Positions 53,601 through 64,000 of a stretch of DNA of 64,000 nt are shown here, in pieces. Each line of letters starts with the position of its first letter. Position 1 is the first letter of the stretch. A model generated the notes under the pieces. It searched no databases and was not told where the DNA came from. It saw only the letters and a program-made list of their open reading frames with translations. The stretch spans positions 836,001 to 900,000 of the forward strand of contig NW_025062479.1 of assembly GCF_000002995.4 (NCBI RefSeq). The letters are read 5' to 3'. The stretch comes from Brugia malayi (lineage: Eukaryota; Nematoda; Chromadorea; Rhabditida; Onchocercidae). Both the position numbers and the translations under genes were made by a program.

Positions 53601-55248
53601 TGAGAGTTTTTTTTTTCCTGTTTTCTTAAACGGGAAGAAAGCACCAATTCCATATATTTCACTGCAAAATAACTTCCGCTCAATGCTATGATTTTCTTTT
53701 TTAAATAAAATTACCAGTATTTTGATTGCTAGATCTTTTCATATCCTTTTTTCAGTATTTTCTAATAAAGATGTAATGCTATCTTTTAATAACAGATTAA
53801 TATTTAAATGGACAAAGAATTCAATTATGTAATAGTTCACAAACGGAAATATGTCGTAGCACTGTGACATGAAGATCGTTTCGCTTCATTTTCATCATCT
53901 CATCATAGTAAGATCAAGAATAACTCAATTAAGAATTTTAAACAGTTTGGCTTCATTGATTACTATAACATATAGTGAAAGTTAGATGACCATTATCCCG
54001 AAAACGAGTATAAGTCAAGGAAAAAGTTTTAAAAGATATTACCGAGATCCTTTATCATTATTCCATTTTTTCATTAATCTTCAGTTTCGAAAATTTTTGA
54101 TATGTCTACTTACATAGAATATGATATAACTTTCTACCATAACAAGTGTAACATCAAAAATACACTAACAAATCCATGTTAAACAACACGTGTTCTAAGA
54201 AAGAAAGGATAAAATCGCTGCAATAGCAGGATTTCACTTTAGAAAAGTTTCCAAGATTTTTTCTTATATTTTCTCTTCGCTATTTTGAAAAAAGTTCACT
54301 AATGTTTAAAGTGAGAATAGACATAGTTGGTTATGAGATGTTTATACAATATACAGCATGTATGGGAACACTGAAAAAGCACAGAGTAATGATATAAAAT
54401 GATAATTTTTTTTAGGAAGCAATGCAACACAGGCATACAGGCATAAAGCATGTGCTTTTTAAACAACAAATTCTGAATGTTTCAGAAGAAAAAAGGAGAA
54501 ATTACGAAAAACAAAAGGAAGAAATGAAAATCCTATACAAATGCGTTTTTCGATTTCTAGTCCTTATCTTCTTAAAAAATGTCTCCTGAAACATTTTTCT
54601 TTGTAAATCTTTTAAAATACTACTTACTCTGCTGCATTCTGAATATTTTTTAAAGAAAGGCCAGCCAATGTACTAATGAAACCGTTCAACAGTCAGTACT
54701 GTAATAATGCATTAAGATTTATCCAGAATACCATATAGTTCAGTTGAAGAAGTAAATGGGTAGGATTTATATTAATCTATGTGAAAGCAATTTTATGACA
54801 AAGAAAAGTGAAAATATGAACATAAATTCTAGGTAATGAAATGAAAAGTTGTCAAAGTATAAAAATGACAAGCTAAAGAAAATCCTTCCGAACTATTTAG
54901 CAGTGTCAGAAAATATTGAACAATCAAGTAAAAGTAGCTTTTGGGTTGCAGTGATGAAAATAAAATCCATACGTTACATACACTTGAAAATTTCGATCAA
55001 AAAAAGCACGTTTTTAAAACTCTTTCCGGAAATTCTGGATAGTAATTCTTTTTTTTTTTTTTAACCCAGAATGACAAGAGTTACGAGAAATAATACATGA
55101 AATTAGATAAAGTGGAAGGTAAGATTACAGGACTCTGTGAATAGTTTAGCACCAAATATGCTCCTTACTACATAATCTTCACTACAAGCTACAGCATTAC
55201 AATAGATACAGAAAGAAAAAAGCTCTAAAAGACGGTTATGTAAGCTAT

Positions 55249-56575
55249 TTACTTACGAGTACCACGTCTTCTTGCTTCCTCAATCATTTCCTCTTGCAGT
55301 GTTTCCATCAGATCCAAACGTGGTATCGCTGGTTTTGGTTCGAAACTACAAGAGTATTTATCTAGCAAAAAAATTTTCTGCAAATAGTTACAAAGATACA
55401 CAGACACACTGTCTGACATGTTTAAAAGTTTCGATAAAATAGGGGTGAAATGATTCATCAAAAGAACAAAAATACCTGACAAATAAATACCACCGCCTTT
55501 ATAGTTATTGCATTCGAAACACTGCTACTTCGTTACGTAAAGTAAAACTTCCAAATCAATGAATCAAAATGAGTCTTGAAAAATCCAATCAACAAGTAAT
55601 TTATTTTTGAAATTTTTACCCGAAAGCAACGTAATCATGATCACGATCCTTCATTGTAGCCCAAGTGAATGGAGCGTTCTTGTAGCCTTAAAAATTTACA
55701 GTCATTATAATGTGGCAAAAATGACAGCTAATTTTTATTAGATATACAATTTGAATATACTAAAGCACAAAAATTCTGTTAACACTTATTTTTGTACTTC
55801 AACTTTCTAACCCTACCAATTTAAAAATGCAAAATTAGCTCGTGATCAAAGTTAAAACTTCTTTATTTTTCCTAAGTTTCAAGGGGACTAAACAGCTGAA
55901 AACCCCTAGACAAATATTATATAGCTGTGTTAGCAGCACAGACATCAGCCACGTAAGTAACATAGACGTGATTTTTCTAGTAAAAAATTCTTGTAACAAC
56001 TTTGTTTATTTCAAAACTACTTAATCTGTTTATTATAATTCTTATCAAGTTGTGACAGCCTCGATCTTTTGAGGATTTACGATACAACAAAGAAACAGAC
56101 AAGTTACGACTATAACGTATGATACTTTGCCAGTAAAGTACAACAGATATTAACACTCACTTCGATCAATGACGATTTCAATTTTTGCAGAGGCATAGTA
56201 GGCTATAAGTACAAGTACAATAGCCCATGCAATGACCTGACCTTGAATTGGGTATAATTCGAAGCCATGAAAGCCCATATGATGTTTGAAACTGAAAAAA
56301 AAATATAATAAAATCAAGAGTTTCAATCTTCAAACTCCCTCTCCAAAATTAACAAATTCTTTGAAAGCAACAAACTTTGTGATCGGTTCATTTTGTTCAG
56401 CGGAAAAGGGATCCATCTTTCTCGCTGCTTTCTCAACCAAACTTTTCGCCTCCTTACCGATTTCAATCTTACATCGGAGTGGCGCAGTAGTTCTGGAGAA
56501 ATAACGAATTGCTTTCAGAGTGATTATTCTTTGAATATGCAGTTGGCGTATGCTAACTGACAGCAATCCATGCAT
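55249..56575 (-). CDS. Small, probably mitochondrial, single-pass membrane protein, 164 aa
   Basis: Minus-strand exons: 56575-56376, 56291-56161, 55686-55620, 55345-55249 (stop TAA), phases 2,1,2, giving 164 aa. The N-terminus has no acidic residue for about 38 residues and is rich in R, S, L and I (RQLHIQRIITLKAIRYFSRTT), like a mitochondrial presequence. A charged segment follows, then FKHHMGFHGFELYPIQGQ, one hydrophobic helix (VIAWAIVLVLIAYYA, about residues 86-100), an aromatic/charged stretch (KNAPFTWATMKDRDHDYVAFG) and an acidic-basic C-terminal helix. The layout resembles accessory subunits of respiratory complexes, but I do not recognise the family and assign no function. The stop overlaps a perfect donor (C/GTAAGT), so a further 3' exon is possible. 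The ATG is only 2 nt after an acceptor. An upstream exon at 57268-57232 fits in phase. Confidence 0.75.
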
Positions 56576-57231
56576 TTCTGTAAGAAAAAAAAAGATATTA
56601 ACAAAAAAGCTGATACGCATAGTAATGAAAGTAACACGTAGTAAATTATTCAAAACCATCTATTTAAAAAAAATCTGAAAAACTCTAAAACGAAAATTTA
56701 GAAAATTAGAATGTGATATATTTCTGAATCACATTTGCCCAATAATAGCATGCATAAGAATTTTCAAATAGTCAACTTCAAAATAGTCGATAATGGAAAC
56801 ATTACACCAGTAAAGAACTGTAGGGGTTGAGATTTTTTGGATGCTAAGAATTCATAAGCTATCAGTAATATGAATAAAAAGGAACCCTAATTTGCTGTAA
56901 CAATCAGAAATACGCCATACAAAGCGGATCAACATTTCTAATAACTATAACTAATGGACAGGAATTTCCAATATACTAAAAAAAATAACACTTTCATATT
57001 TTAAATCTGACAAAAAAAGAAAAATATGAATGATATGCAAGAAAAACACATTTGTAAAAACAGTTTTGTAGAGGAAATTTTAAAACCAAAAAAAAAAAAA
57101 AATTATAAAAAAAATCAAATGGAAATTTCTAATTCTAAACAGATGTAAAATCTATGACATTTTCTCCATATATCTAATTTAAAAGACCACCCCTCTCTGA
57201 TTACTTAATTTTGCATAAATTATTTTCTCAC

Positions 57232-57268
57232 CTTCCGATAACAAAAAAATATCCCGCGATGATGTCAT
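57232..57268 (-). other. Candidate 5' exon of the small membrane protein gene
   Basis: On the minus strand an ATG at 57268 opens 12 codons ending in GAAG/GTGAGA, a strong donor. Joined to the acceptor at 56577 the phase is correct (G + AA = Glu), and translation runs into the ATG at 56575, which would add 13 residues. Because the added residues include Asp and Glu and would mask the presequence-like N-terminus, the exon may instead be an untranslated leader or an alternative isoform. Confidence 0.4.
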
Positions 57269-58504
57269 ATCGATTGAAATTTCTCGTCGAGAAAAAAAAC
57301 ACCACTTGTAACAAAAAATCCACAAGCAAACACAAACATACAGCTACACAATTTTCGTGCCAGGACCAATTATCCTTGAAATGAACGTATGCGTACGTGA
57401 CAAAGTGAAGAATAATCTGGAAGCATGAATGAGGCAATTTATCCTGGAATGGCTCGGTGGGATTTCATTTGTGCATTTAGGTTAGTTGAGAGGTGGTTGG
57501 TTGGTTGGTGCGGGCGTTAGACGTTACGTTCTCACTGGTTGTATATTGATACGTGTTACTCCACGTACGTAACGAAAAAGATAAGTAATTTTGTTCCTTT
57601 CATCTTTTTTTTCCCTTATCATTTAATATATTTAGCACTATTATTAGCTCTGAAAATATAACAATATTAGGATGAGAATGGTTAGAACGAAAATTTAATT
57701 TAACATATTCAATAGAATGATTCTGCAGGTAACTTGACGATATATTATCTATCTAATTTGGCATATTCCTCATATTAGATTTTCAAATAGGGTTGATAAA
57801 TTAGTAATTAGTAAAATAAAAATAAAAGAAAATTAGTAAAATAAAAAAAAAAAAAAATGAGATTGATAAATTAGTAATCTTCTGTGAAGAACATGCACAG
57901 ATGAATGAATGTTGGTGTGCCTGGGAAATCCTCTAGGTAGGACTGCAGCAATATGTCGATTATTTAGCATGGGAAACCGGTTTGCAATTCCATATATATA
58001 TCACTAATGTGACTGTCGTAGTTTGTAGCATTAGCGTTTATCAGAAAATAGCCAGAGATCTGCTTCCAATATTTCATTTAATTTAATTTGAAGCTTTCAA
58101 AAATATACTCCGACTGTCTATACATTATCAAATTAATGAATGGAATAGGAGGATGTGGAAAAAGAAAAGAAGAAGATACTACTTCTTAAAAACATAAGAA
58201 AATTAACATTATGACAGTGGTTTATTTTGAGGAGGGAAGTGAAATCAATTATCACAAAAACATGCCATATTTATGATCTTGTGTTTCAGAAAGGTGAAGA
58301 TCTGACTCTAGTAGTCGTGAAAGGGGCTAAATCCGTTTAGAGATTTTGTAACTTTTTAAGATCGATGGAGTGATATTATATCAGCTAGATGCAAAGATCT
58401 CATTTCATTTTGGACAATTTACTATAAGGGTTTATTTTTTTATTTTCAACACTTACTAATTATTTCCATTTCAGTCAGCCTAATCGGTTAACTTCCTGTT
58501 CATC
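57269..58504. promoter_or_regulatory. Region between divergent small membrane protein and RING genes
   Basis: Sequence complexity and G+C rise around 57440-57570 (GGTTGGTTGGTTGG, CGGGCGTTAGACGTTACG, CCACGTACGTAACG), compatible with promoter DNA for one or both genes. Short duplicated blocks (TTGATAAATTAGTAA at 57793 and 57863) sit in the middle. No gene is supported. Confidence 0.35.
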
Positions 58505-59528
58505 ATGGCCGATGCGACGGATAACTCGGGTACATCAAATGCACCGGCTACAAATGCAAAAAAGTATTTTTTCTTTTTTTACGACTGAAAATGTGCAAGT
58601 CATTCCGGTACTGACTTTGAATTTTAAGTTTAAAATTTGCCATGTTGGAACAGATATTTCACACTGGGAATTAAAAGTTAATGACATCGCTGAATGTATT
58701 GCAGATTTGCATCGTCTTGTGTGCTTTGTTCGTCACACATTGCACTAAGCGATATTTTGGCCCTTCCTTGTGGACACCTGTATCACCTCAACTGCGTCAT
58801 GTACTTCTTCATATACGTGAGCCCCGTGTTTTTCTTGGAATTTCAGCATTTCAACATTGACGGAAGCATGGCAGAAGTCCTCCTGGCCTGGACTTCATTT
58901 CATTCATGGCAAACTGCTGCCAGAATTTGTGGGGAATCCGACTTATTTTAGGGTTGGTCTTCTTGCCCTGAGTGTAACCATCCATTGGAATTGGCGGATA
59001 TTATGTCGCAAGCTCATTTCGATGGCAGTTTGGATACTAAACCGGAAGCCGAGAAAATGTTTGAGAGTTACCGTGATGTTCTACGAAAAGTATTTCTCCT
59101 CATCTCTTAACATTTCCTAGACTCAGATTATCTTTTCAAATTTCTCGAATAAAAACATGGAAAATTGTGAAATTCAATTACTGTCAATGAATAATACTTC
59201 AATTTATTTTTCTCTTTATCGCTCGTTATGCGGGACAGGAATCCAATATGCAAAAAATCTGATTGTCTTAGTAAAACTAAAATTTTAAAATAAGTAGATG
59301 GTAGAGAAAAAAATTCGAGGTTCACGAAAAGTAATTGTTTGAAGTTCTGAACTACATATTTAGCTGAGTGATGCTTATATGGAGATTATGACGCTGAAAA
59401 AAAAAGAACTGGATGCGACGGTTGAGCAGCTCCAGCTGAAAACTCGACTGTTTAAACTGCAAAAGAAACACCTAGAATTATTGCGTGAAAACAAAGCTTT
59501 GAAGAACATCGTTGCGATGAACCACTGA
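58505..59528 (+). CDS. Small RING-H2 / coiled-coil protein, putative E3 ligase, 157 aa
   Basis: Exons: 58505-58563, 58705-58816, 58952-59089, 59364-59528, phases 2,0,0. An S/T/A/N-rich N-terminus leads to a complete RING-H2 set: C25, C28, C42, H44, H47, C50, C62, C65 (CVLC, PCGHLYHLNC, CPEC). This binds two zinc ions and recruits an E2 ubiquitin-conjugating enzyme. A linker and a K/L/E-rich heptad-like C-terminal helix (about 104-153, LKKKELDATVEQLQLK) probably mediate oligomerisation. The order RING then coiled coil resembles a short TRAIP-like protein, but the length is far below TRAIP and no specific homologue is claimed. The exon 2 donor TAC/GTGAGC and exon 3 acceptor TTTTAG/GGT were chosen because only they restore the CPEC half of the RING. 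The ATG lies 30 nt after a TTTCAG acceptor. Confidence 0.8.
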
Positions 59529-59736
59529 AGATCATACGGTGGAGAGAGGTTGTTGCTTGCGTTGATTCAAACAACTGGCAATTGTGATCTCTAGTTGAAC
59601 ATTTTATCGAGTTTTTTTTTTGTATTTTTTTGTAAATGCTAACCTTTGAGCAATATTTATTGTTCCTTTCGTTATAAGTTTTTTAACATAATTTATTTAT
59701 ATCATTTATAATTTAAGTAATTTAAGTGCCATGAGC

Positions 59737-59860
59737 GGTAAAAAATATTTTTTTGGCGGTCGTGATGTTAGTCTAAAGTCATCTTATTTCCAAGACAAAT
59801 TGTCAGTAAAAGATATTTTTTGGCGATCTGAAGTTCTATTACTTCCAAGACAAACTGTCC
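59737..59860. repeat. Diverged tandem duplication downstream of the RING gene
   Basis: Copy 1 (about 59737-59804) and copy 2 (about 59805-59860) share GGTAAAAAATATTTTTTTGGCG / AGTAAAAGATATTTTTTGGCG starts and TTCCAAGACAAAYTGTC ends. Copy 2 has an internal deletion of roughly 10 bp. Confidence 0.7.
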
Positions 59861-59978
59861 ATGTTTGCGAAACTCCGAACATTTTTATCCATTATTGACT
59901 GACAGCTGTTGTCAGGTCGACTCGTTTTGCAAAATGGTAATAAGTAAGGTAAAAAATGATAAGTAAGAAATGACAAGT

Positions 59979-60001
59979 AGAGAATAAGACACTTATTCTC
60001 T
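59979..60001. other. Perfect 10-bp hairpin flanked by TAAGTAA repeats
   Basis: AGAGAATAAG-ACA-CTTATTCTCT forms a perfect stem with a 3-nt loop. The flanks on each side carry GTAATAAGTAAGGTAA / GTAAGTAAAGTAAAATG-like repeats. It lies between the RING stop and its probable poly-A signal, so it may be in the 3' UTR. Confidence 0.65.
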
Positions 60002-60276
60002 GTCGTGTTAGTAAGTAAAGTAAAATGATAATAAGTATGGTAAATACAATTAGTTCGTTAAAGCTGTACTTTCTGCTAAATCAGTTTTGTGGTTGGTGTA
60101 TGCAAGCCCGTAAGATCAATTTATACTTACATTTGGTGAAAAAGGCTGATGAAATTATTTTCATGGTTTATTCTTGTAATAATTTATAGTTTTTTTTTTT
60201 TTAAAGTTTTTTTGTATTTCGTTTTGGTTCTGTCCTTTTTTTCTGTTTTGTAATTCCCGTAAATGCGTTGTCGTTA

Positions 60277-60282
60277 AATAAA
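60277..60282 (+). terminator. Candidate poly-A signal of the RING gene
   Basis: AATAAA about 750 nt after the stop. It is the clearest hexamer in the 3' flank, but the long distance leaves doubt. Confidence 0.35.
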
Positions 60283-61924
60283 ATATAATAATAATCAGTG
60301 TTATACGAAGCAGACGAATATATAAAAAATATATAAAAGGGAATATATAAAATAGAATATGTAAAAGAGACGAAATTATCTTGGTTTTAAAATTGAATTT
60401 TAAAAAAATACAACTTGAACAATTTCAGGAGAAAATTATCTCAAAGTGACGTTTCGTCTTTTATTTGTTTGTTGATCTTTTACAGAATTCGGATATACAT
60501 TCCTATCTGTGATAAAACATAGAAGAAAGAAAAAAGTCCTTGTTTGTGCAACAAATCAACCTATTCGCAATTTGTCATTTATGATAAAAACTATTACCAC
60601 TACTGTACTTTTAATTATTTATAGTACCAAGAGTAATACATAATTGTTACATTACATCAAAGGAAGAGAAGAAAGAAGTGAATTTTATTATAGTGCTATA
60701 ATTTCCAGTGAACAATAAATAGATTTGAAAATATTTCATTGGAATGAAAGAAGCAGACATTGATAAATGTTGCAATGAAATTATTTATGACTGTGAAAAT
60801 GAATTGATTATCTGACCTAATAGAAATATGCATATTTTCTTATATAAATGAAAATTTACATTAGTATTTCTAATCAAAATCATTATGATGCTAGTAAGAG
60901 GTGAAAAGTGAAATGGAAAAAAAAGAGAGATAAATGATAATTGAGGAAGCATTATGCAACTAATAATAATTATATGATGATACTACGGTTTAATGATGTT
61001 AGATATGAATGTCAGTATATTAAGTCAGCATTCCTAAATTATTTCATACATTCATGGTAATTGAAATTTGCACACGAAATTTGGGATATTGAAGAGGTAG
61101 AAAAAGTTAACAATGATATTTTAAAATAGCAACCGGTTCCTTTTCATTTCCTATTTTGTTTTTGCTTTTTAAAAATTATATTTTAATTGCTTTTTTGATT
61201 TTTCACTCATAATTAGCTATCATAACGGGTCGCCCTAGAGGAGGACAAATATTTGCTCAATGATCGTTGTAATATTGAAGTAAATGATGAACAAATGTCT
61301 TTTGTTTATTTGATAAATGATATTGTTTCAAGTACTATTGTTTAGTTTTGTATTTCATTTCAATTTTTTATTCCAACATTTTTTTTTTTTTTGTCAAACT
61401 TTTTCTTTTTAAAGTATATAAAAACTTTGAATGCGCAACAATTTAATAATTAGAAAAAAATTGTAAATTGAAGGTCTAAAATATTTATTATAAAAGTCAA
61501 AAAAAAAAAGAAATTAAATATTTTAGCATTTTGTTAGTATTATAGCCGAAAAATACTCAAACCAATGATGAACTCATATACTTTATTCAGATTTTAGGTC
61601 ATTGTTCAAAAATTTTTCTTAATTTGAATAACATCGTAATTATTCGGTTTAAAATTGAAAACGTTTCCGGTTAATTGTTCTTTCCTGTGTACTTCTGCTG
61701 TTAACATTCATTCAAATTACAAGCAAACTGAAATCTTTACTACTTTCATCATCTATAAATTTAATAACAATTCCAAAATAACGGGAAAATGAGATGGGAA
61801 GGGTTTCGGGTAGAGTTTCGGGAAAGGAAAGGGAAATATCGGAGTATGGATGAATAGATACCAAATAACAACTGGTTGCATATAAAAATGAAATGTAATT
61901 GGTAAGAAAAGGTATAACGGACAG

Positions 61925-62130
61925 AACAGACAGACAGACACGCACACACACATGGAAACATACAGACACATACATACACATGCACAAACCTACATACACA
62001 CACATACACACACACACATACCCATGCAAAAAAAACCAGAAAACCACACGTAAACATACGCATACACATACAAAAAAGGGCCACAAAACGACACACGTGT
62101 ACACATACACATACACATACATACATACGT
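61925..62130. repeat. CA/CATA-rich low-complexity block
   Basis: About 200 bp of CACA, CATACA and CAGACA units. Open frames on both strands (VCVCVYV or HTHTYTH strings) result from the skewed composition. Confidence 0.85.
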
Positions 62131-63360
62131 GCGCATACATTTGCTAAAACTTTATGAAAAAAAAAAAAAAAAAGAAAGAGGGAATGTCTTATAAATTTTT
62201 CGATGAATTTGTTGCAAATTTCTCATATATATATGCTTCATTCCTACTCTTTTCATTATAGCATTAAATTTCATTAAAATGGAAAAGCAATGCTTTTTCT
62301 TTTTTTTTTTTTTTGCTTAATTTTTGTGTTTTAACTTTCATTTTTTATTTTTATTTTTATTTGCTGTTTAAAAAGCTTAGTAAATATGTATTTTCAATTT
62401 GTTTCAAAATGCCAAAATTCCTACATCCTTAATGCAGTATTTTTGATTCAATTATTTGAAATTTTGTCAAAAAAGAAAAAAAGAAAAATTAAAAAAAGAG
62501 AAATGGAAGAATAAATTATTATTATTATTATTATTCCATTTAAAAATATTCAATTGATATTTTATTGTAATATTATTACTATTATTTTTTCTCTCTCAAA
62601 TAAAGCATAAATAACAGTAACAAAAGCATAACTGTAAAAGTTCTTTGAGATATTTCACATATGAATGCATCCTTTTTCTTTTCTCCTATTTGTAATTTCA
62701 AGAACAAAACTTTCATTAAAATAAGTCTGCTCAACATGCTACAATCTTTTTATTTCATACAATTAAAATATGTCGTTGTTGTTTTATTAGAATTTAATTA
62801 CTAATTATTAAAAATAAGCATAGCAAAATTTATTGAAAGATCAATTAATTCGCAATTGGATAGAAAAAGAGAAACGAAAAAAAAGAAAATTTTTTTTTTG
62901 ATATCATTTTAAATTAAGTAATGAACATTGCTAATCTATAATTCATACACGATATATTATAGTATGGTTATTAATCATCATAATTTAAGTAACGTATTAT
63001 AAGTACAGTTGATAGTCTACAGTTTTTTAAAGTATAATTGCCTCATTATAAAACGAATAAAATATAACAAAGATTCAAAATGTGTCATGGAACGGTATCG
63101 ATAAAAATAACCGAAGTTACATTTACTATAAATTGGTATAAAAATAAGTTCGATTTGATATTCATAATATTGAACGGTATCATTTCATATGATACCTTGC
63201 ATAGCAGACAAATATATGTTTCATTTCATTCAACCATTCATTTTTATCATATGAAATTTATCTCTGTGACATAAAAATATTGCTATTATTTTGTTGATTT
63301 TGAATTGATAAATAAAGAGAAAATCGCCCTGCAATTTCATGTAATGATTTTTTTTTCCGG

Positions 63361-63398
63361 GATTTGGCACCTAAAAACCAGTTTTCAGGTGCCAAATC
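63361..63398. repeat. Near-perfect 38-nt palindrome
   Basis: Arms GATTTGGCACCT (63361-63372) and AGGTGCCAAATC (63387-63398) are exact complements. The interior AAAAC / GTTTT also pairs, leaving one A:C mismatch and a 2-nt centre. The element stands alone in A/T-rich DNA with no gene nearby. Confidence 0.85.
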
Positions 63399-64000
63399 AG
63401 TATTGATGTCTGAATTTATATAAATAATAGACAAAAAAAAGGGCAATCATTACTATTCGCACTGCATTTTCTCAATTTACACCTATTATATCGAATCCAT
63501 TTCTGTCTAAAACTGTTACGAGAAAGCTCCTTGAGAAGGTGAAAAATCTTTTTGGAAGTCTGTTAAACCCTTTAACCATATACTATTGAAAAGACTCCGT
63601 ATATCACCTGTCGAAACTAATTTATTCGTGCGCAATAGTTGTAAAATATGTGACGAATTCCACTTTTTTTTCTTTTTTTAAGTGAAATATTTTAGTTTAA
63701 TAGAATCAAGCAGTTTCAAATTTGTTGCTAAAAAGATGCAATGGAATAGCATTTAAATAAATACTCCATTCTTTATTATTTATTATAAAAACATTGCACA
63801 AATAACCATTTTTTTTTTCTTTTGGTCTCTTTTTTTTTCAAAAATTTGAAATATAACACTTTTTGATGATTAGATTTGAAAAATGAATATGATATTTAGG
63901 ATGGTAATAAATAAATAGTATTTATTAAATTACAAAGAAAATAATGTTTTTTTTTTTTTTTTTTCTTTTTTTTTTAATTGGAAATTTAGCGAAATGAATA

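Larger units (their letters stand above)
42942..55248. other. 12.3-kb gene-poor region
   Basis: Upstream flank of the Shisa-like gene, then A/T-rich DNA with microsatellites (43716-43809, 45927-45980, 46849-46867), short direct repeats (50565-50610), an A4-6T repeat near 51229-51262, a G+C-rich island at 45660-45900 and one exon-like segment at 46085-46200. The remaining open frames are low-complexity. No complete gene is supported. Confidence 0.55.
59529..64000. other. Intergenic DNA at the right end
   Basis: Apart from the repeats, the hairpin, the CA-rich block and the palindrome listed here, this is A/T-rich sequence with poly-T runs and a (TTA)n repeat near 62512-62534. No gene is supported on either strand. 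Confidence 0.6.

Noticed and set aside
55249..56575. Calling the small membrane protein a specific complex I or cytochrome oxidase subunit
   Set aside because: Only the general layout fits; none of the subunit signatures I know is visible.
58843..58951. Using the TTTCAG acceptor before 58843 as exon 3 of the RING gene
   Set aside because: In either joinable frame it loses the CPEC zinc ligands or ends at the TAG at 58949-58951; the acceptor at 58951 restores a full RING-H2.
61712..62147. Overlapping open frames of up to 142 codons on both strands
   Set aside because: They run through a CA/CATA block and consist of repeated V, C, Y or H, T; composition artefact.

Overview
The window reads as nuclear DNA of a parasitic nematode, most likely a filarial worm. 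It is strongly A+T-rich, crowded with long poly-A/poly-T runs and simple-sequence repeats, and its genes are split by introns with GT..AG borders and the nematode-type TTTCAG acceptor. Most start codons lie only a few bases after such an acceptor, as expected for mRNAs that receive a trans-spliced leader. The species cannot be fixed from the sequence alone. There is no sign of operonic prokaryotic DNA, CRISPR, rRNA or a convincing tRNA.

Seven protein-coding genes can be assembled exon by exon with consistent phases. From left to right they are: a tetraspanin (minus, 3294-5185); a Rho GTPase, rho-1 (plus, 6418-8053); a second Rho GTPase with the same intron positions (plus, 13072-15609); an atlastin-family membrane-shaping GTPase (plus, 26053-29362); a Shisa-like single-pass adaptor stretched over 11.5 kb (minus, 31476-42941); an unrecognised small, probably mitochondrial, membrane protein (minus, 55249-56575, perhaps starting at 57268); and a small RING-H2/coiled-coil protein (plus, 58505-59528). 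Tetraspanin/rho-1 and the small membrane protein/RING gene are divergent pairs that share 1.2-1.9 kb of upstream DNA.

The rest (about 9 kb between 16 and 26 kb, 12 kb between 43 and 55 kb, and both ends) is mostly gene-poor A/T-rich DNA. It holds microsatellites, a few diverged duplications, two G-quadruplex-type G-tracts, a near-perfect 38-nt palindrome, and one conspicuously G+C-rich island near 45.7-45.9 kb followed by an exon-like tail with a poly-A signal.

The genes do not form one pathway. The most informative features are the old tandem Rho duplication (first 122 residues identical, divergence confined to the C-terminal third), the ordered 10-bp TGACG repeat inside the first intron of the second Rho gene, and the atlastin first intron, whose expected splice donor reads AT instead of GT.
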